Shown: positions 7,746 through 15,677, counted from the first letter of the stretch. The stretch is DNA of 29,451 nt from an uncultured Verrucomicrobia subdivision 3 bacterium (GCA_903921455.1 CAIXPZ010000117.1:1-29451); one strand, 5' to 3'. The notes: generated by a model not told the origin, from the sequence alone. Program-made: numbers and translations.

Positions 7746-9632
7746 ATGAAATATCATAAGTTCAAAAAAATCGAGGCGGCGGCCGAGCGGCATAAACTGG
7801 CTGGCTTCAAACTAACCGCCAAACAACTGGCAAATATCACTGGCAAAGATGGCATCACCGGATTGCATCTGGCGGCGCATCACGGTTGTCTGGATCAAAT
7901 CGTCGGCGGAGCCACCACCCGGCAATTGGAGGATTGCCTCACCGATCATCGCTGCTCGGCTTTCTATCTGGCGGTCGCCGCCGGTCACCTGCCACAAATC
8001 AAGGGTGGCGTAACCGCCAGTCACCTGGCCGACACCAAACAGGTCGCCGACTTCGCCATCGGATCGGTCATGGGCACGGCGGAGGAACTCGCCGAGATGA
8101 GCGATGAAGAATACCTGGACAGAATGAATGAAAGCGCTCAAACTAATCATACTCGGAACCTGCCCCAAAGCACCGGCCTGCACTGGGCCGCCGCCTATGG
8201 CCAGCTTGATCAAGTTGTCGGCGGGGTAACCGTTGAACACCTCAACGGGCTCAGAGACAAAGAGGGATTTTCGGCTTTGGATGTCGCCGCCGTACATGGC
8301 CATCTCGATCAGATATTCGGCGGGGTGACGGCGGCGCAACTCGCCTCCTCCAGCAATCCAGACGGAAAAACGCCACTCCACCTGGCCGCTGGGTATGGCC
8401 ATTTGGACCAGATTCTAGGCGGGGCAACCTATGAACAATTAAGTTCCGTCCGGGAAACGGATGGCTGCACGCCCCTTCATTATGCGGCTTATTATCGTGC
8501 CTTGGATCAGATCAAAGATGGCGTGACGGCGGAACAACTGGCTTCCGTCCGAAAAGAAAATGAATTCTCGGCGCTCCATGCCGCAACGGCTTACATCCAA
8601 ATCCGCGGCGGTGTCACCGCCGAACAGTTGATCAACACCGTGGCCAGTAACGGATCTTCCGCACTGCTTGGCGCCACCGCATGCGCCTGCCTGAATCAAA
8701 TCACAGGTGGTGTCACCGCCGAACAGTTGTCCACAGTAACCGACCCGGATGGGACCGCTGAAACCGGCCTGCACCTGGCCGCCCGGTTCGGCGCGCTGGA
8801 TCAAATCAAGGGCGGTGCCAGCATCACCCAACTGGTTTCCGCCAAGGATAAAAACGGCCGGACCGCATTGGATGAAGCCTTGGAAACCCGGCAATTGCTC
8901 GAATTGATGATAGCTGATCCCCGCGCCTATTGGCAGGCGCTCCAACCCGAGGAGCAGGAAATTCTCCGGAAAATTCTGGCTGAACACCCGCTCCCCGAGA
9001 AAATCGTTGAAGCTATTGGCTGCGGCATCCCCACCCCAAATGTCGACTTTAACCCGGATGGCACCGTGACCTACTTGAACTTCATCGCTGACAACCAAGT
9101 CTACAATACCCTGCCCGTCACCCGTTCCCTGAAGCAATTGGAAATGGAATTCCCGGCCCTTGCCACGCTCACCTGCCAGCACTGCCAAAAATCATCGCGC
9201 ATATCCATTCCCGAACGGATCAGTCGCCGGCATCCCTGCCCGCAGTGCGGCACCATTCATTATTTCAATCCGGAAATTTACGAACTCGAGGCGCTCCACC
9301 GGATCAAGTCACTCCGGCAGATCTTTCCCTGGCACGTTAAAGGTGATTGCCAGTGCGGCACCCACTTCGAACAGCGCATCACGGATCGCAAACAAGGCAT
9401 GACCTGTCCGAATTGCGCCGCCAAATTCGAGTTTCAATACCCAGAACGGGAAAAAGCCCTGCTTGACATGATTAAGCATCTGTATGCCTACGGCAAAGCT
9501 CCCGGGGGTTGGTCGGTCACGCCGGAAACCGAGCGGCCACAATTCCAAAATCCTGGGCGCACCGAGGCACCGCCGCGACTCCAAGTCCAACCGGCATCTC
9601 AAATTGTTGAACACGCCCACGCCGCAACCTGA
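7746..9632 (+). CDS. Ankyrin-repeat protein with C-terminal zinc-ribbon motifs
   Basis: The product has 628 residues. From about residue 37 to 390 there are about ten units of about 33 residues of the type 'G-x-T-x-L-H-x-A-A-x-x-G-x-L-D-Q-I-x-G-G-V-T-A-E-Q-L', e.g. at 39, 143, 209, 242 and 340. This is an ankyrin fold with an unusual fixed second helix/loop (LDQIxGGVTAEQL). One unit near 95-135 is interrupted by an acidic insert. A helical linker (395-470) leads to two Cys clusters: C477/C480 with C498/C501, and C535/C537 with C554/C557, both zinc-ribbon-like. It has no signal peptide and is probably cytoplasmic. Ankyrin arrays bind proteins; zinc ribbons often bind nucleic acid or other proteins. 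The actual partner is unknown. The 50-base A/C-rich leader has no Shine-Dalgarno sequence. Confidence 0.85.
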   Translation: MKYHKFKKIEAAAERHKLAGFKLTAKQLANITGKDGITGLHLAAHHGCLDQIVGGATTRQLEDCLTDHRCSAFYLAVAAGHLPQIKGGVTASHLADTKQVADFAIGSVMGTAEELAEMSDEEYLDRMNESAQTNHTRNLPQSTGLHWAAAYGQLDQVVGGVTVEHLNGLRDKEGFSALDVAAVHGHLDQIFGGVTAAQLASSSNPDGKTPLHLAAGYGHLDQILGGATYEQLSSVRETDGCTPLHYAAYYRALDQIKDGVTAEQLASVRKENEFSALHAATAYIQIRGGVTAEQLINTVASNGSSALLGATACACLNQITGGVTAEQLSTVTDPDGTAETGLHLAARFGALDQIKGGASITQLVSAKDKNGRTALDEALETRQLLELMIADPRAYWQALQPEEQEILRKILAEHPLPEKIVEAIGCGIPTPNVDFNPDGTVTYLNFIADNQVYNTLPVTRSLKQLEMEFPALATLTCQHCQKSSRISIPERISRRHPCPQCGTIHYFNPEIYELEALHRIKSLRQIFPWHVKGDCQCGTHFEQRITDRKQGMTCPNCAAKFEFQYPEREKALLDMIKHLYAYGKAPGGWSVTPETERPQFQNPGRTEAPPRLQVQPASQIVEHAHAAT

Positions 9633-9661
9633 ATCCAACATCAACGCCTAACAAAAAGCAT

Positions 9662-10447
9662 ATGAAGACTAGCAATGGCAAAAATCAAATTCGCCTCTAT
9701 GGCAAAAACCGAAAACACGTTGCCGCCGGCAAGACTTGTTATTGGTCGGATATAGGCCAATGGCAGTCGCACCGCCAACAACTGACCGGTAGCGAACCCA
9801 TCCGGGTCAATGTCACTTCCAAGAGTGCCGACCCGGTCTTCGCCCAACTTTCTCCCATGCGTCTGGGTCCCGTTCGCTGCTACGAGGAAAATGGTCGCCC
9901 GGTCACCAGCGTGAATCTGGAAGTCGCCTGGCAATACTCAAAAATCTATTCCCACGTTATTGATGACACCGGGAATTTAGTGGATGTCCGCGATCGCTTC
10001 CTCACCACCGATGAGCGGGGCAACCCCACGCCAACCGACGAATGGTTTCGCTGGCGCGACGAAGCCTTCAATAATCCGAAGTTCGATCACCGGCATCCGA
10101 ATTTTAAATCAAACAAGAAACTGGTCCGGCGGGCGTTCCCCAAGGGTTCGCGGGTGGCGTGGTGGTATTGGGATGGCAAATTATTGAACGCCATCGAAGC
10201 CCGCCAGCAAATCTATGCGCGGCTGTATGAACGGTTAGTCTCGCAGCAGCGCGGTTATCAATCGCTTCGCCGCCTGGTTAAACAAGGCCACGATCTGGCG
10301 CTCTATGATTTCGACGGCTATGACTGGCAGGCGCTGGACCGGTCGCCCGCCGACTGCGTACGTGACCTTAACCATTCCTTCGGCCATGGCATGGTGCTCG
10401 CCCTTCTCCTGCAAGGTGTCCACGCCTCAAAACTCAACCTCAACTAA
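9662..10447 (+). CDS. Conserved mobile-element protein, possibly distantly NADAR-like (YbiA fold)
   Basis: The product has 261 residues. It resembles a family of uncharacterised phage and mobile-element proteins (I believe DUF6939, not checked). Segments that stand out are RVNVTSKSADP, AQLSPMRLGPV, NLEVAWQYSKIY, LALYDFDGYDW and GHGMVLALLLQGV. The order 'LSPxxLGPV ... ExAWQYSK ... DxYDW ... GHGxVLxxLL' recalls the NADAR/YbiA N-glycosidase pattern ('LSNFYP ... vEhayQaaK ... DxxWG ... GxNxLGxLL'), which acts on ADP-ribosyl or riboflavin-pathway substrates. That link is inference. Four bases separate its stop from the kinase-like gene, so the two are probably made together. Confidence 0.75.
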   Translation: MKTSNGKNQIRLYGKNRKHVAAGKTCYWSDIGQWQSHRQQLTGSEPIRVNVTSKSADPVFAQLSPMRLGPVRCYEENGRPVTSVNLEVAWQYSKIYSHVIDDTGNLVDVRDRFLTTDERGNPTPTDEWFRWRDEAFNNPKFDHRHPNFKSNKKLVRRAFPKGSRVAWWYWDGKLLNAIEARQQIYARLYERLVSQQRGYQSLRRLVKQGHDLALYDFDGYDWQALDRSPADCVRDLNHSFGHGMVLALLLQGVHASKLNLN

Positions 10448-10451
10448 TCCT

Positions 10452-11414
10452 ATGCTCAACTGGAAACCCTACGACCGGCATGACTGGAAAAATTGCGATC
10501 AGAAAAAATTCACCACGCAGGAACGGCGGCAATTCGAACAGTTGGCCGCGAAAATTCTAACGCTGCCCGAATCAAGCCTTGACCGGCAATGGGGCACGGT
10601 TCATCCGCCCGGACGCAACGCCATCGTCATCGAAGTGCCTCCCGATGCCGGTCATGGCCTCGCCACCCAGGGCGCCCAGCGGCTGGGCTTGAAGATCTAC
10701 AATCTCAAGGATGGAAAAGTGATGTGGCCTTCGGTGTTCCGGTTCCATTACGCGCAACGCGCAAAAATTCCCGGCCTGCCCAACGACCATGTGCAAGCGG
10801 TCATCGCGGCCGGCACCGCCATTGACGCCGACGGGCGCGAACGCGGTTATCTCATTCAAGAATGGGTTGCCGGTATGGCGCTGGATCAAAAAATCGCTGC
10901 CGGCCTCACCCCCGATGAAGCCCTGCAAATCGCCGCCGACCTTTTCCAGGCCATCGTCATCCCGCTCTGGTCTCAAGGCACCAACTGGTGGGATGTCCGG
11001 GACTCCAACTATGTCGTCACCCCGGCCGGACGCCTGGTGATGATCGACTCGGACACCCTCGGCGGTTACGCGGATGAGATAACCCGCACACCGGAGATAT
11101 TCTGCCGGCGAAACGGCGGTTCCCTCACCGCGATGAAGCGCTATGCCGGATTGCTGGCCAGAATGGCCGGACGCCTCGCGCGCCGCGGTGAAAAATCCAA
11201 GATCCGCCAGCAGGTGCGCACCTTGTTTGCCTGCCACCTGCGCCCCGTGTTCATCAATCCTTTTCCGCTGCCACCCGGCTGGGAAACGACCGCGACCCGG
11301 GCCTGGGAAAATTTTCGGGCCGGTTATGCGCCGCTGCTCCAGCCCGCTCCCGAGCTTCGCTCAAAACAATCTGCAACCGAACATCAAAAACAAACAAACA
11401 ACACAACCAAATAA
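10452..11414 (+). CDS. Protein-kinase-fold protein
   Basis: The product has 320 residues from the ATG at 10452, immediately after the previous stop; the upstream open frame overlaps that gene and is rejected. Kinase landmarks are LGLKIYN (Lys81 as the beta-3 lysine), a hinge-like YLIQEWVAGMALDQ (133-146), a catalytic loop NWWDVRDSNYVV (Asp181 and Asn186 in the D-x4-N spacing of HRDxxxxN) and a DFG-equivalent LVMIDSD (Asp199). The His of HRD is a Trp, and DFG is DSD. It could be an active atypical kinase or aminoglycoside-phosphotransferase-like enzyme, or a pseudokinase. A Lys/Gln-rich tail ends the protein. It lies between the NADAR-like gene and the second ankyrin gene, making the ankyrin proteins plausible partners or substrates. 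Confidence 0.8.
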   Translation: MLNWKPYDRHDWKNCDQKKFTTQERRQFEQLAAKILTLPESSLDRQWGTVHPPGRNAIVIEVPPDAGHGLATQGAQRLGLKIYNLKDGKVMWPSVFRFHYAQRAKIPGLPNDHVQAVIAAGTAIDADGRERGYLIQEWVAGMALDQKIAAGLTPDEALQIAADLFQAIVIPLWSQGTNWWDVRDSNYVVTPAGRLVMIDSDTLGGYADEITRTPEIFCRRNGGSLTAMKRYAGLLARMAGRLARRGEKSKIRQQVRTLFACHLRPVFINPFPLPPGWETTATRAWENFRAGYAPLLQPAPELRSKQSATEHQKQTNNTTK

Positions 11415-11419
11415 CAACC

Positions 11420-12463
11420 ATGAACCCCAACCAACTGCTCCAACTCCCCGAAGAACTGCGTGCCCTGATTGATGCCGTCTGCCATCGCCGGCTGCACAAG
11501 GTGCCCCCACATTTGCTGACGGAGGCAAACCTAACCCTGCCTTTGATGGATAACGCCACCTGTCTCCACTTCGCCGCCGAAAATCGGCAACTCAAGCATA
11601 TTCCGCCGGCCATCCTCTGTGCGAAAAATCTGAACCTGTACGGTGAGCACGGCTGGACGGTCCTGCATCTGGCCGCCACCACCGGCTGCCTAGATCGGGT
11701 GCCCCGGGAGGAATTGAATGCGGCCAACCTCACCAAACTGGATGACATCGGCGGCACGCCGCTGCATCGGGCCGCTCACTTTGGCTCCCTGAAACAGGTG
11801 CCACCCGAGGTGCTAACGGAGGAGATTGTCAATATCCAGCGTGATTCAGGGCGTTCCATTATCCATGTCGCGGCCTTTCATCGGCACTTGGATCAAGTCC
11901 CGGCCGCCTGCCTGACAGAAAGAAGCCTTTCGCTTCCCGATAATGAGGGCAATACGCCCTTGCATATCGCGGCGATCCAAGGGTGCCTGTCCCAATTGCC
12001 AGCCGCAGTAATTAAGCCGCACCTTTTCGCCATTCCCAACCAGGAAGGTATGACGGCCGCTTTGGTGGCCATCATCAATGGCCACTTCCACCAACTGCCG
12101 GGCGCACTCCAGCCGGCCATCCTGACGCAGCCGGACGAACCGGAACAGAATACCGCCCTCCATCTGGCGGCAGTGGTGGGTCGCTTGAACCGGGTGCCGG
12201 CAAAATTATTGTCGGAAGAAAACTTTCGCCGGCAAAACCGAGCGAAGCAGACGGTATTCCATATGGCGGCGGAGCACGGAACCCTGCGTCAGATCCCCGC
12301 CAAAATGCTTACGGTGGAAAACCTGCGCCTGACCGATGCCGAAGATGTCAGTGTGATGGACATGGCCATCTATCATGACTGCACCGACCAGATTCCGGCA
12401 TCGATCCGGAAATCCCTCCAATCAGAGCTGAGCTATCACGCCACCGGCTGTGTTAATACCTAA
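11420..12463 (+). CDS. Ankyrin-repeat protein, second repeat type
   Basis: The product has 347 residues, almost entirely repeats of about 33 residues: about nine units following 'G-x-T-x-L-H-x-A-A-x-x-G-x-L-x-Q-V/I-P-x-x-x-L-T-x-E-N-L'. Good examples are WTVLHLAATTGCLDRVP, TPLHRAAHFGSLKQVP and TPLHIAAIQGCLSQLP. The 'LxQVP...LTEEN' helix/loop differs from the 'LDQIxGGVTAEQL' of the 7746 protein, so the two arrays are related but separately expanded. There is no zinc-ribbon tail, signal peptide or membrane span. Its start is six bases after the kinase-like stop. A role as a binding partner for the kinase-like protein or for a cell or phage target is inferred. Confidence 0.85.
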   Translation: MNPNQLLQLPEELRALIDAVCHRRLHKVPPHLLTEANLTLPLMDNATCLHFAAENRQLKHIPPAILCAKNLNLYGEHGWTVLHLAATTGCLDRVPREELNAANLTKLDDIGGTPLHRAAHFGSLKQVPPEVLTEEIVNIQRDSGRSIIHVAAFHRHLDQVPAACLTERSLSLPDNEGNTPLHIAAIQGCLSQLPAAVIKPHLFAIPNQEGMTAALVAIINGHFHQLPGALQPAILTQPDEPEQNTALHLAAVVGRLNRVPAKLLSEENFRRQNRAKQTVFHMAAEHGTLRQIPAKMLTVENLRLTDAEDVSVMDMAIYHDCTDQIPASIRKSLQSELSYHATGCVNT

Positions 12464-12497
12464 TCAAACTTTTTCCAACTAATTCATCCTATCAACC

Positions 12498-12516
12498 TAT
12501 AATCAAGACTAAGGAG
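12498..12516 (+). promoter_or_regulatory. TATAAT box and AAGGAG ribosome binding site before 12528
   Basis: A perfect TATAAT lies at 12498-12503 and AAGGAG at 12511-12516, 11 bases before the ATG at 12528. No clear -35 (perhaps TTCCAA, 12473-12478). Nearly all other genes here lack a Shine-Dalgarno sequence, so this gene may have its own promoter and stronger translation. Confidence 0.5.
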
Positions 12517-12527
12517 TTTATTATCTT

Positions 12528-13664
12528 ATGCGAAACACATCCATTCAATGGTGCCATTCGACTATCAATCCCATCATGGGTTGCGCTGGTTGCGAACTTT
12601 GGCCTTCACGCGCCGGGCTGTTAAAAGAACTACAATCCAGGATCCGGCAGTTGTCCAGTGATTCAAGCGATGGCTGCATCGCCGACGCGGTGGCCGACGC
12701 CACCCGGCCGTTTCAGTGGACCTCCGAGTTATACGCCGCCCGCAATCAGGTCGCCGCCCAGGTGGCGGCGGCTCTCGGCCTGCCCCCGGGCACGGCTGAC
12801 GAGCTGGCGGACGTGTTCCGGGGAAATTGTAAATGTTATGCCGGCCTGCTCGGCACGCTGCGCGCCGGCCATGCCGGTTATGCGGATCACTTCGAAGTTC
12901 CCAAAGCGTTTCCCGGCCGCGTGGCCGGCGCCGCCCGCTGGCGGGCGCCATCCCCTGCGGAAAATGCCGCCAAACCCTGGCTCATCGGTGCGCCGCGGAT
13001 GATTTTCATTTCCGACATGGGCGACGCTCTTAGCCCGGATGTCTCTTTTGACTACTTGCGCTCCGAGATTATCGAACCGGTCAATTCCGCCGACGGTTCA
13101 CGTCAACTCTGGCTTTGGCTAACCAAGCGTCCGGGCCGGCTGGCGGAATTTGGGCGTTGGCTCGCCGATCAGGGGGTGGCCTGGCCCGATCATCTGGTGG
13201 CCATGACCACGGTCACCTCCCAGACCACCCATGCCCGCGTGGATCAACTTCGGCAGGTGCCGGCGAAGTTAAAGGGTCTGTCTTGTGAACCGGTATTTTC
13301 CGCCCTGGATCTGGACCTCACCGACATCAACTGGGTCATCGCCGGTGGCGGTAGCGATATTTTGGCCGAACCTTTTCACGTGGAGTGGGCGCTCCAGTTG
13401 CAGCAACGCTGCCGCGAACATGACGCGGCTTTCTTCCTGAAGCAGCTCGGCCGCCGCCCGTTCTTCGATGGTCAGCCGATTAATCTGGCGGACCCGCATG
13501 GTGGCGAATGGGACGAGTGGCCTGACCCGAACTGGAAAGTCCGGGAAATTCCCGCCGCCTTCCGGGGCTTCGCCCAGCCACCAGCGATTTCCACACGCCA
13601 GCGGCCGGCGTCACCCGGGCCGCGCCTGACGCCGGTCGGGAAAATCACCGGCAATTCCAAATAA
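12528..13664 (+). CDS. DUF5131 (phage Gp37/Gp68) family iron-sulfur/radical-SAM-like protein
   Basis: The product has 378 residues. Family hallmarks are HSTINPIMGCAGCELWP (Cys19, Cys22), NCKCYAG (Cys101, Cys103), MIFISDMGDALSPDVSFDYL, LWLWLTKRPGRL, LSCEPVFSALDL, INWVIAGGGSD and AAFFLKQLGRRPF. DUF5131 proteins are predicted radical-SAM-like [4Fe-4S] enzymes common in phages and mobile elements, in some lineages next to three-Cys-motif TcmP partners. The substrate is unknown. The C-terminal 60 residues are Pro/Arg-rich. The gene has its own TATAAT and AAGGAG, unlike its neighbours, and is followed after five bases by a small gene that probably shares its mRNA. Confidence 0.85.
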   Translation: MRNTSIQWCHSTINPIMGCAGCELWPSRAGLLKELQSRIRQLSSDSSDGCIADAVADATRPFQWTSELYAARNQVAAQVAAALGLPPGTADELADVFRGNCKCYAGLLGTLRAGHAGYADHFEVPKAFPGRVAGAARWRAPSPAENAAKPWLIGAPRMIFISDMGDALSPDVSFDYLRSEIIEPVNSADGSRQLWLWLTKRPGRLAEFGRWLADQGVAWPDHLVAMTTVTSQTTHARVDQLRQVPAKLKGLSCEPVFSALDLDLTDINWVIAGGGSDILAEPFHVEWALQLQQRCREHDAAFFLKQLGRRPFFDGQPINLADPHGGEWDEWPDPNWKVREIPAAFRGFAQPPAISTRQRPASPGPRLTPVGKITGNSK

Positions 13665-13669
13665 ACACC

Positions 13670-13984
13670 ATGAAAATGATCATCGATAAAAAACGTTACG
13701 ACACCAACTCCGCCCAGAAAGTTGCCGCCCATTGGAACGGCTGCTCCCGCAGCGACTTCCGGTTCCTGGATGAAACGCTCTACCGCACCAATAATGGCGC
13801 GTGGTTTCTCCATGGCTCCGGCGGCGCGCTGACGGAATATGCCTCCGTTTCCGCCGATGGCCGCAATCGCTATTACAGCGAAACCATCATCCCTCTAACC
13901 GACGACCAGACCGCCGACTGGCTGGCGAAACATCATCCCGCATTATTCGAGGAATATTTTAGTCATCTGGCAACTGACGCCTGA
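13670..13984 (+). CDS. Small conserved mobile-element protein of unknown function
   Basis: The product has 104 residues. The pattern 'IIDKKRYDTNSAQKVAAHWNG ... SDFRFLDETLYRT-x-G-x-WFLHGSGGALTEY ... IIPLTDDQTADWLAKHH' matches a widespread, uncharacterised family found in plasmids, prophages and integrative elements of many bacteria. N-terminal beta strands precede a helical C-terminus, with no catalytic motif. It starts five bases after the DUF5131 gene. A TA- or regulatory-type role is often guessed for such proteins but is not shown here. Confidence 0.8.
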   Translation: MKMIIDKKRYDTNSAQKVAAHWNGCSRSDFRFLDETLYRTNNGAWFLHGSGGALTEYASVSADGRNRYYSETIIPLTDDQTADWLAKHHPALFEEYFSHLATDA

Positions 13985-14012
13985 ACCTATTAAACAGCAA
14001 CCTAATTCTTAT

Positions 14013-14504
14013 ATGAGCAACGCTATAACCAACTGTGAAACTGATCTCCCTCGTTTCGAACTGATCGAGGAGATTCAACAAACCCTGAACGACACCCCAC
14101 GCCACGAACTCGAAGCAGCCTTCGAGCCGGCGGTGATTTTGATCCAGTCCGAAAGCCGGACGGATAACAGCTATCCGCCAGAGGAATCAAGAATAACTTC
14201 AGACAACCAGCGCTTCCTGACGATTTGGCCCTTCCGCTACGCCGAGAGATCCCGCGCGCCGGGAAACTATTATTACGCTTGGGACGCGGTCACGACCCAT
14301 CCGGGGTTGTTCATGGACGCGCGCGGCGAATTTTTTGAAGCCCACTTGTCGGGACATGGTGAATTCGCAGCCTTCCCGGCGCATCCGGGCAACACGAAAG
14401 TCAGTATCGAAGTGGCATATCGGCCAACCGATTATACGCTGGAAGATTTAAACGATGACGACTTGCAAGGCCTGTCCGAAACCTTGAGCGAGGCCTTGTC
14501 GTAG
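14013..14504 (+). CDS. Unknown 163-residue protein
   Basis: I do not recognise this protein. It is acidic with a helical N-terminus (RFELIEEIQQTLNDTPRHEL), a central aromatic part (LTIWPFRYAERS, GNYYYAWDAVTTHPGLFM) that suggests a beta-rich fold, and an acidic C-terminal helix (YTLEDLNDDDLQGLSETLSE). It is separated from the previous gene by a 28-base A/T-rich leader with no Shine-Dalgarno sequence, and is the last gene of the co-directional run that begins at 7102. Confidence 0.65.
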   Translation: MSNAITNCETDLPRFELIEEIQQTLNDTPRHELEAAFEPAVILIQSESRTDNSYPPEESRITSDNQRFLTIWPFRYAERSRAPGNYYYAWDAVTTHPGLFMDARGEFFEAHLSGHGEFAAFPAHPGNTKVSIEVAYRPTDYTLEDLNDDDLQGLSETLSEALS

Positions 14505-14592
14505 TTCGTTAAAAAATATGCGCGATTGAAAATTCCGACACCCTCGCGCGGTGTTTGAGCCGCTCCGGGGCGCGACGCAAGTGAATCACACA

Positions 14593-14621
14593 TTGCAAAA
14601 AACGCTCAAATTTGTTATCTT
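14593..14621 (+). promoter_or_regulatory. Sigma-70-type promoter for the AbiE pair
   Basis: TTGCAA (14593-14598) and TATCTT (14616-14621) are 17 bases apart. Transcription would begin near 14628, about three bases before the ATG at 14631, so the mRNA would be essentially leaderless. Confidence 0.55.
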
Positions 14622-14630
14622 AAAAACGTC

Positions 14631-14966
14631 ATGGCGATTGAATCACCAGCCGAATTTGCCGCTGCGGACACGCGCCGGGCGGGCGTTCCGAGCCATTTCC
14701 GACCGGCTTTGCTGCCCGTCGCCGCGCGGGTTTTTTGGTGGGGCACACCGGAAGCTTGGCTAGATGACCTCCACCGGTTCACCGCGCAAGTCATGACTTT
14801 CGGCGATTGGAACGACACCACTCTTACTTTGAAACTGCTCGGCGATTCGTGGTTCCGGCAAGTTTTGGCGAATCCGCCGGCGGGCGTGTTTGACGTCAAG
14901 TCCTGGGCCTACTGGCACCAGCGTTATCAACTGAAGGTGCCGCCCCTGCCCACTCGGGGATTCTGA
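14631..14966 (+). CDS. Putative antitoxin of the AbiE-type pair
   Basis: The product has 111 residues. It is small, placed two bases before a nucleotidyltransferase toxin gene and transcribed with it, the normal antitoxin position in AbiE-type (type IV) systems. The sequence 'PVAARVFWWGTPEAWLDDLHRFTAQVMTFGDWNDTTL...' with a C-terminal 'WAYWHQRY' resembles small partner proteins that precede AbiEii-like toxins. It does not look like the wHTH AbiEi of the classical system. Antitoxin function is inferred from context. Confidence 0.7.
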   Translation: MAIESPAEFAAADTRRAGVPSHFRPALLPVAARVFWWGTPEAWLDDLHRFTAQVMTFGDWNDTTLTLKLLGDSWFRQVLANPPAGVFDVKSWAYWHQRYQLKVPPLPTRGF

Positions 14967-14968
14967 CC

Positions 14969-15631
14969 ATGTTTAATCCGTGCTTTGATATCCTGCCGGC
15001 CGCGCAGAAAAATCTGTGGCCGGAACTGGCCGGAGTGCCCCGCCATTTTGTGCTCTACGGCGGCACCGCCCTGGCCCTGCGGTTGGGTCATCGCGTGTCG
15101 GTGGATTTTGATTTCTTCTCCAGCGAACCCGTTGTTCCCGCTGAATTACTGGAACGACTGCCGTGCTTGAAGGGAGCCAAAATTCTCCAGAATGTCAGCC
15201 AGACCTTGACGGTGGCGGTGGACCGCAATGGTTCCGTCAAACTGTCTTTCTTCGGCGGGGTCGCCTTGGGCCGGGTCGGAACTCCCGACCAAACCCCGGA
15301 TGGAATAATCCAAGTCGCCTCCCTCCTGGACATTGCCGGCACCAAGGCCGCCGTGGTAACCCAAAGGGCGGAGTCAAAGGACTATGTTGACCTGCTGGCC
15401 ATCATCAACGGCGGCACCAGCCTGGCTCTGGCCATGGCCGCCGCCACGTCAATCTATGGCGGGCAATATAATCCCATGCTGACGCTGAAGTCTCTGGCCT
15501 ACTTTGGTGATGGTGATCTGCATAAGTTGACCGACCCGCAGAAAGCGCAGTTGACCCGCATCGCCACCACCCAGCCGCCCGAACTACCCGAACTGCCCAG
15601 ACTTTCCGACCGGTTGTCACCGTCCGCTTGA
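14969..15631 (+). CDS. AbiEii/AbiGii-type nucleotidyltransferase toxin
   Basis: The product has 220 residues. Nucleotidyltransferase core: FVLYGGTALALRLGHR (GGT at 31-33) and SVDFDFFSS (Asp46, Asp48, the catalytic D-x-D), then DIAGTKAAVVTQRAESKDYVDL, matching the conserved 'K...R...KD..DL' part of AbiEii. Known AbiEii/MenT toxins transfer nucleotides (to tRNA in the studied cases) and stop growth, giving phage defence by abortive infection or stabilising the element. All core residues are present, so it is probably active. It follows its putative antitoxin by two bases. Confidence 0.88.
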   Translation: MFNPCFDILPAAQKNLWPELAGVPRHFVLYGGTALALRLGHRVSVDFDFFSSEPVVPAELLERLPCLKGAKILQNVSQTLTVAVDRNGSVKLSFFGGVALGRVGTPDQTPDGIIQVASLLDIAGTKAAVVTQRAESKDYVDLLAIINGGTSLALAMAAATSIYGGQYNPMLTLKSLAYFGDGDLHKLTDPQKAQLTRIATTQPPELPELPRLSDRLSPSA

Positions 15632-15642
15632 AATTATTATTT

Positions 15643-15663
15643 TAGGAACCTATGAGGTTTCTA
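15643..15663 (+). terminator. 8-bp hairpin after the toxin gene
   Basis: TAGGAACC (15643-15650) pairs with GGTTTCTA (15656-15663), loop TATGA, one G-T. There is no T-run, so termination is weakly supported. The 9-mer TAGGAACCT also occurs at 27740-27748 beside the other integrase. Confidence 0.35.
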
Positions 15664-15677
15664 CCGCCAGATACGCC

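Noticed and set aside
10305..10451. N-terminal extension of the kinase-like protein
   Set aside because: The extra 49 codons are an out-of-frame reading of the upstream gene; the ATG at 10452 follows its stop directly.
7746..12463. DNA repeats or a CRISPR-like array in the ankyrin genes
   Set aside because: The periodicity is about 33 codons at protein level with diverged DNA; there are no short identical repeats with unique spacers.
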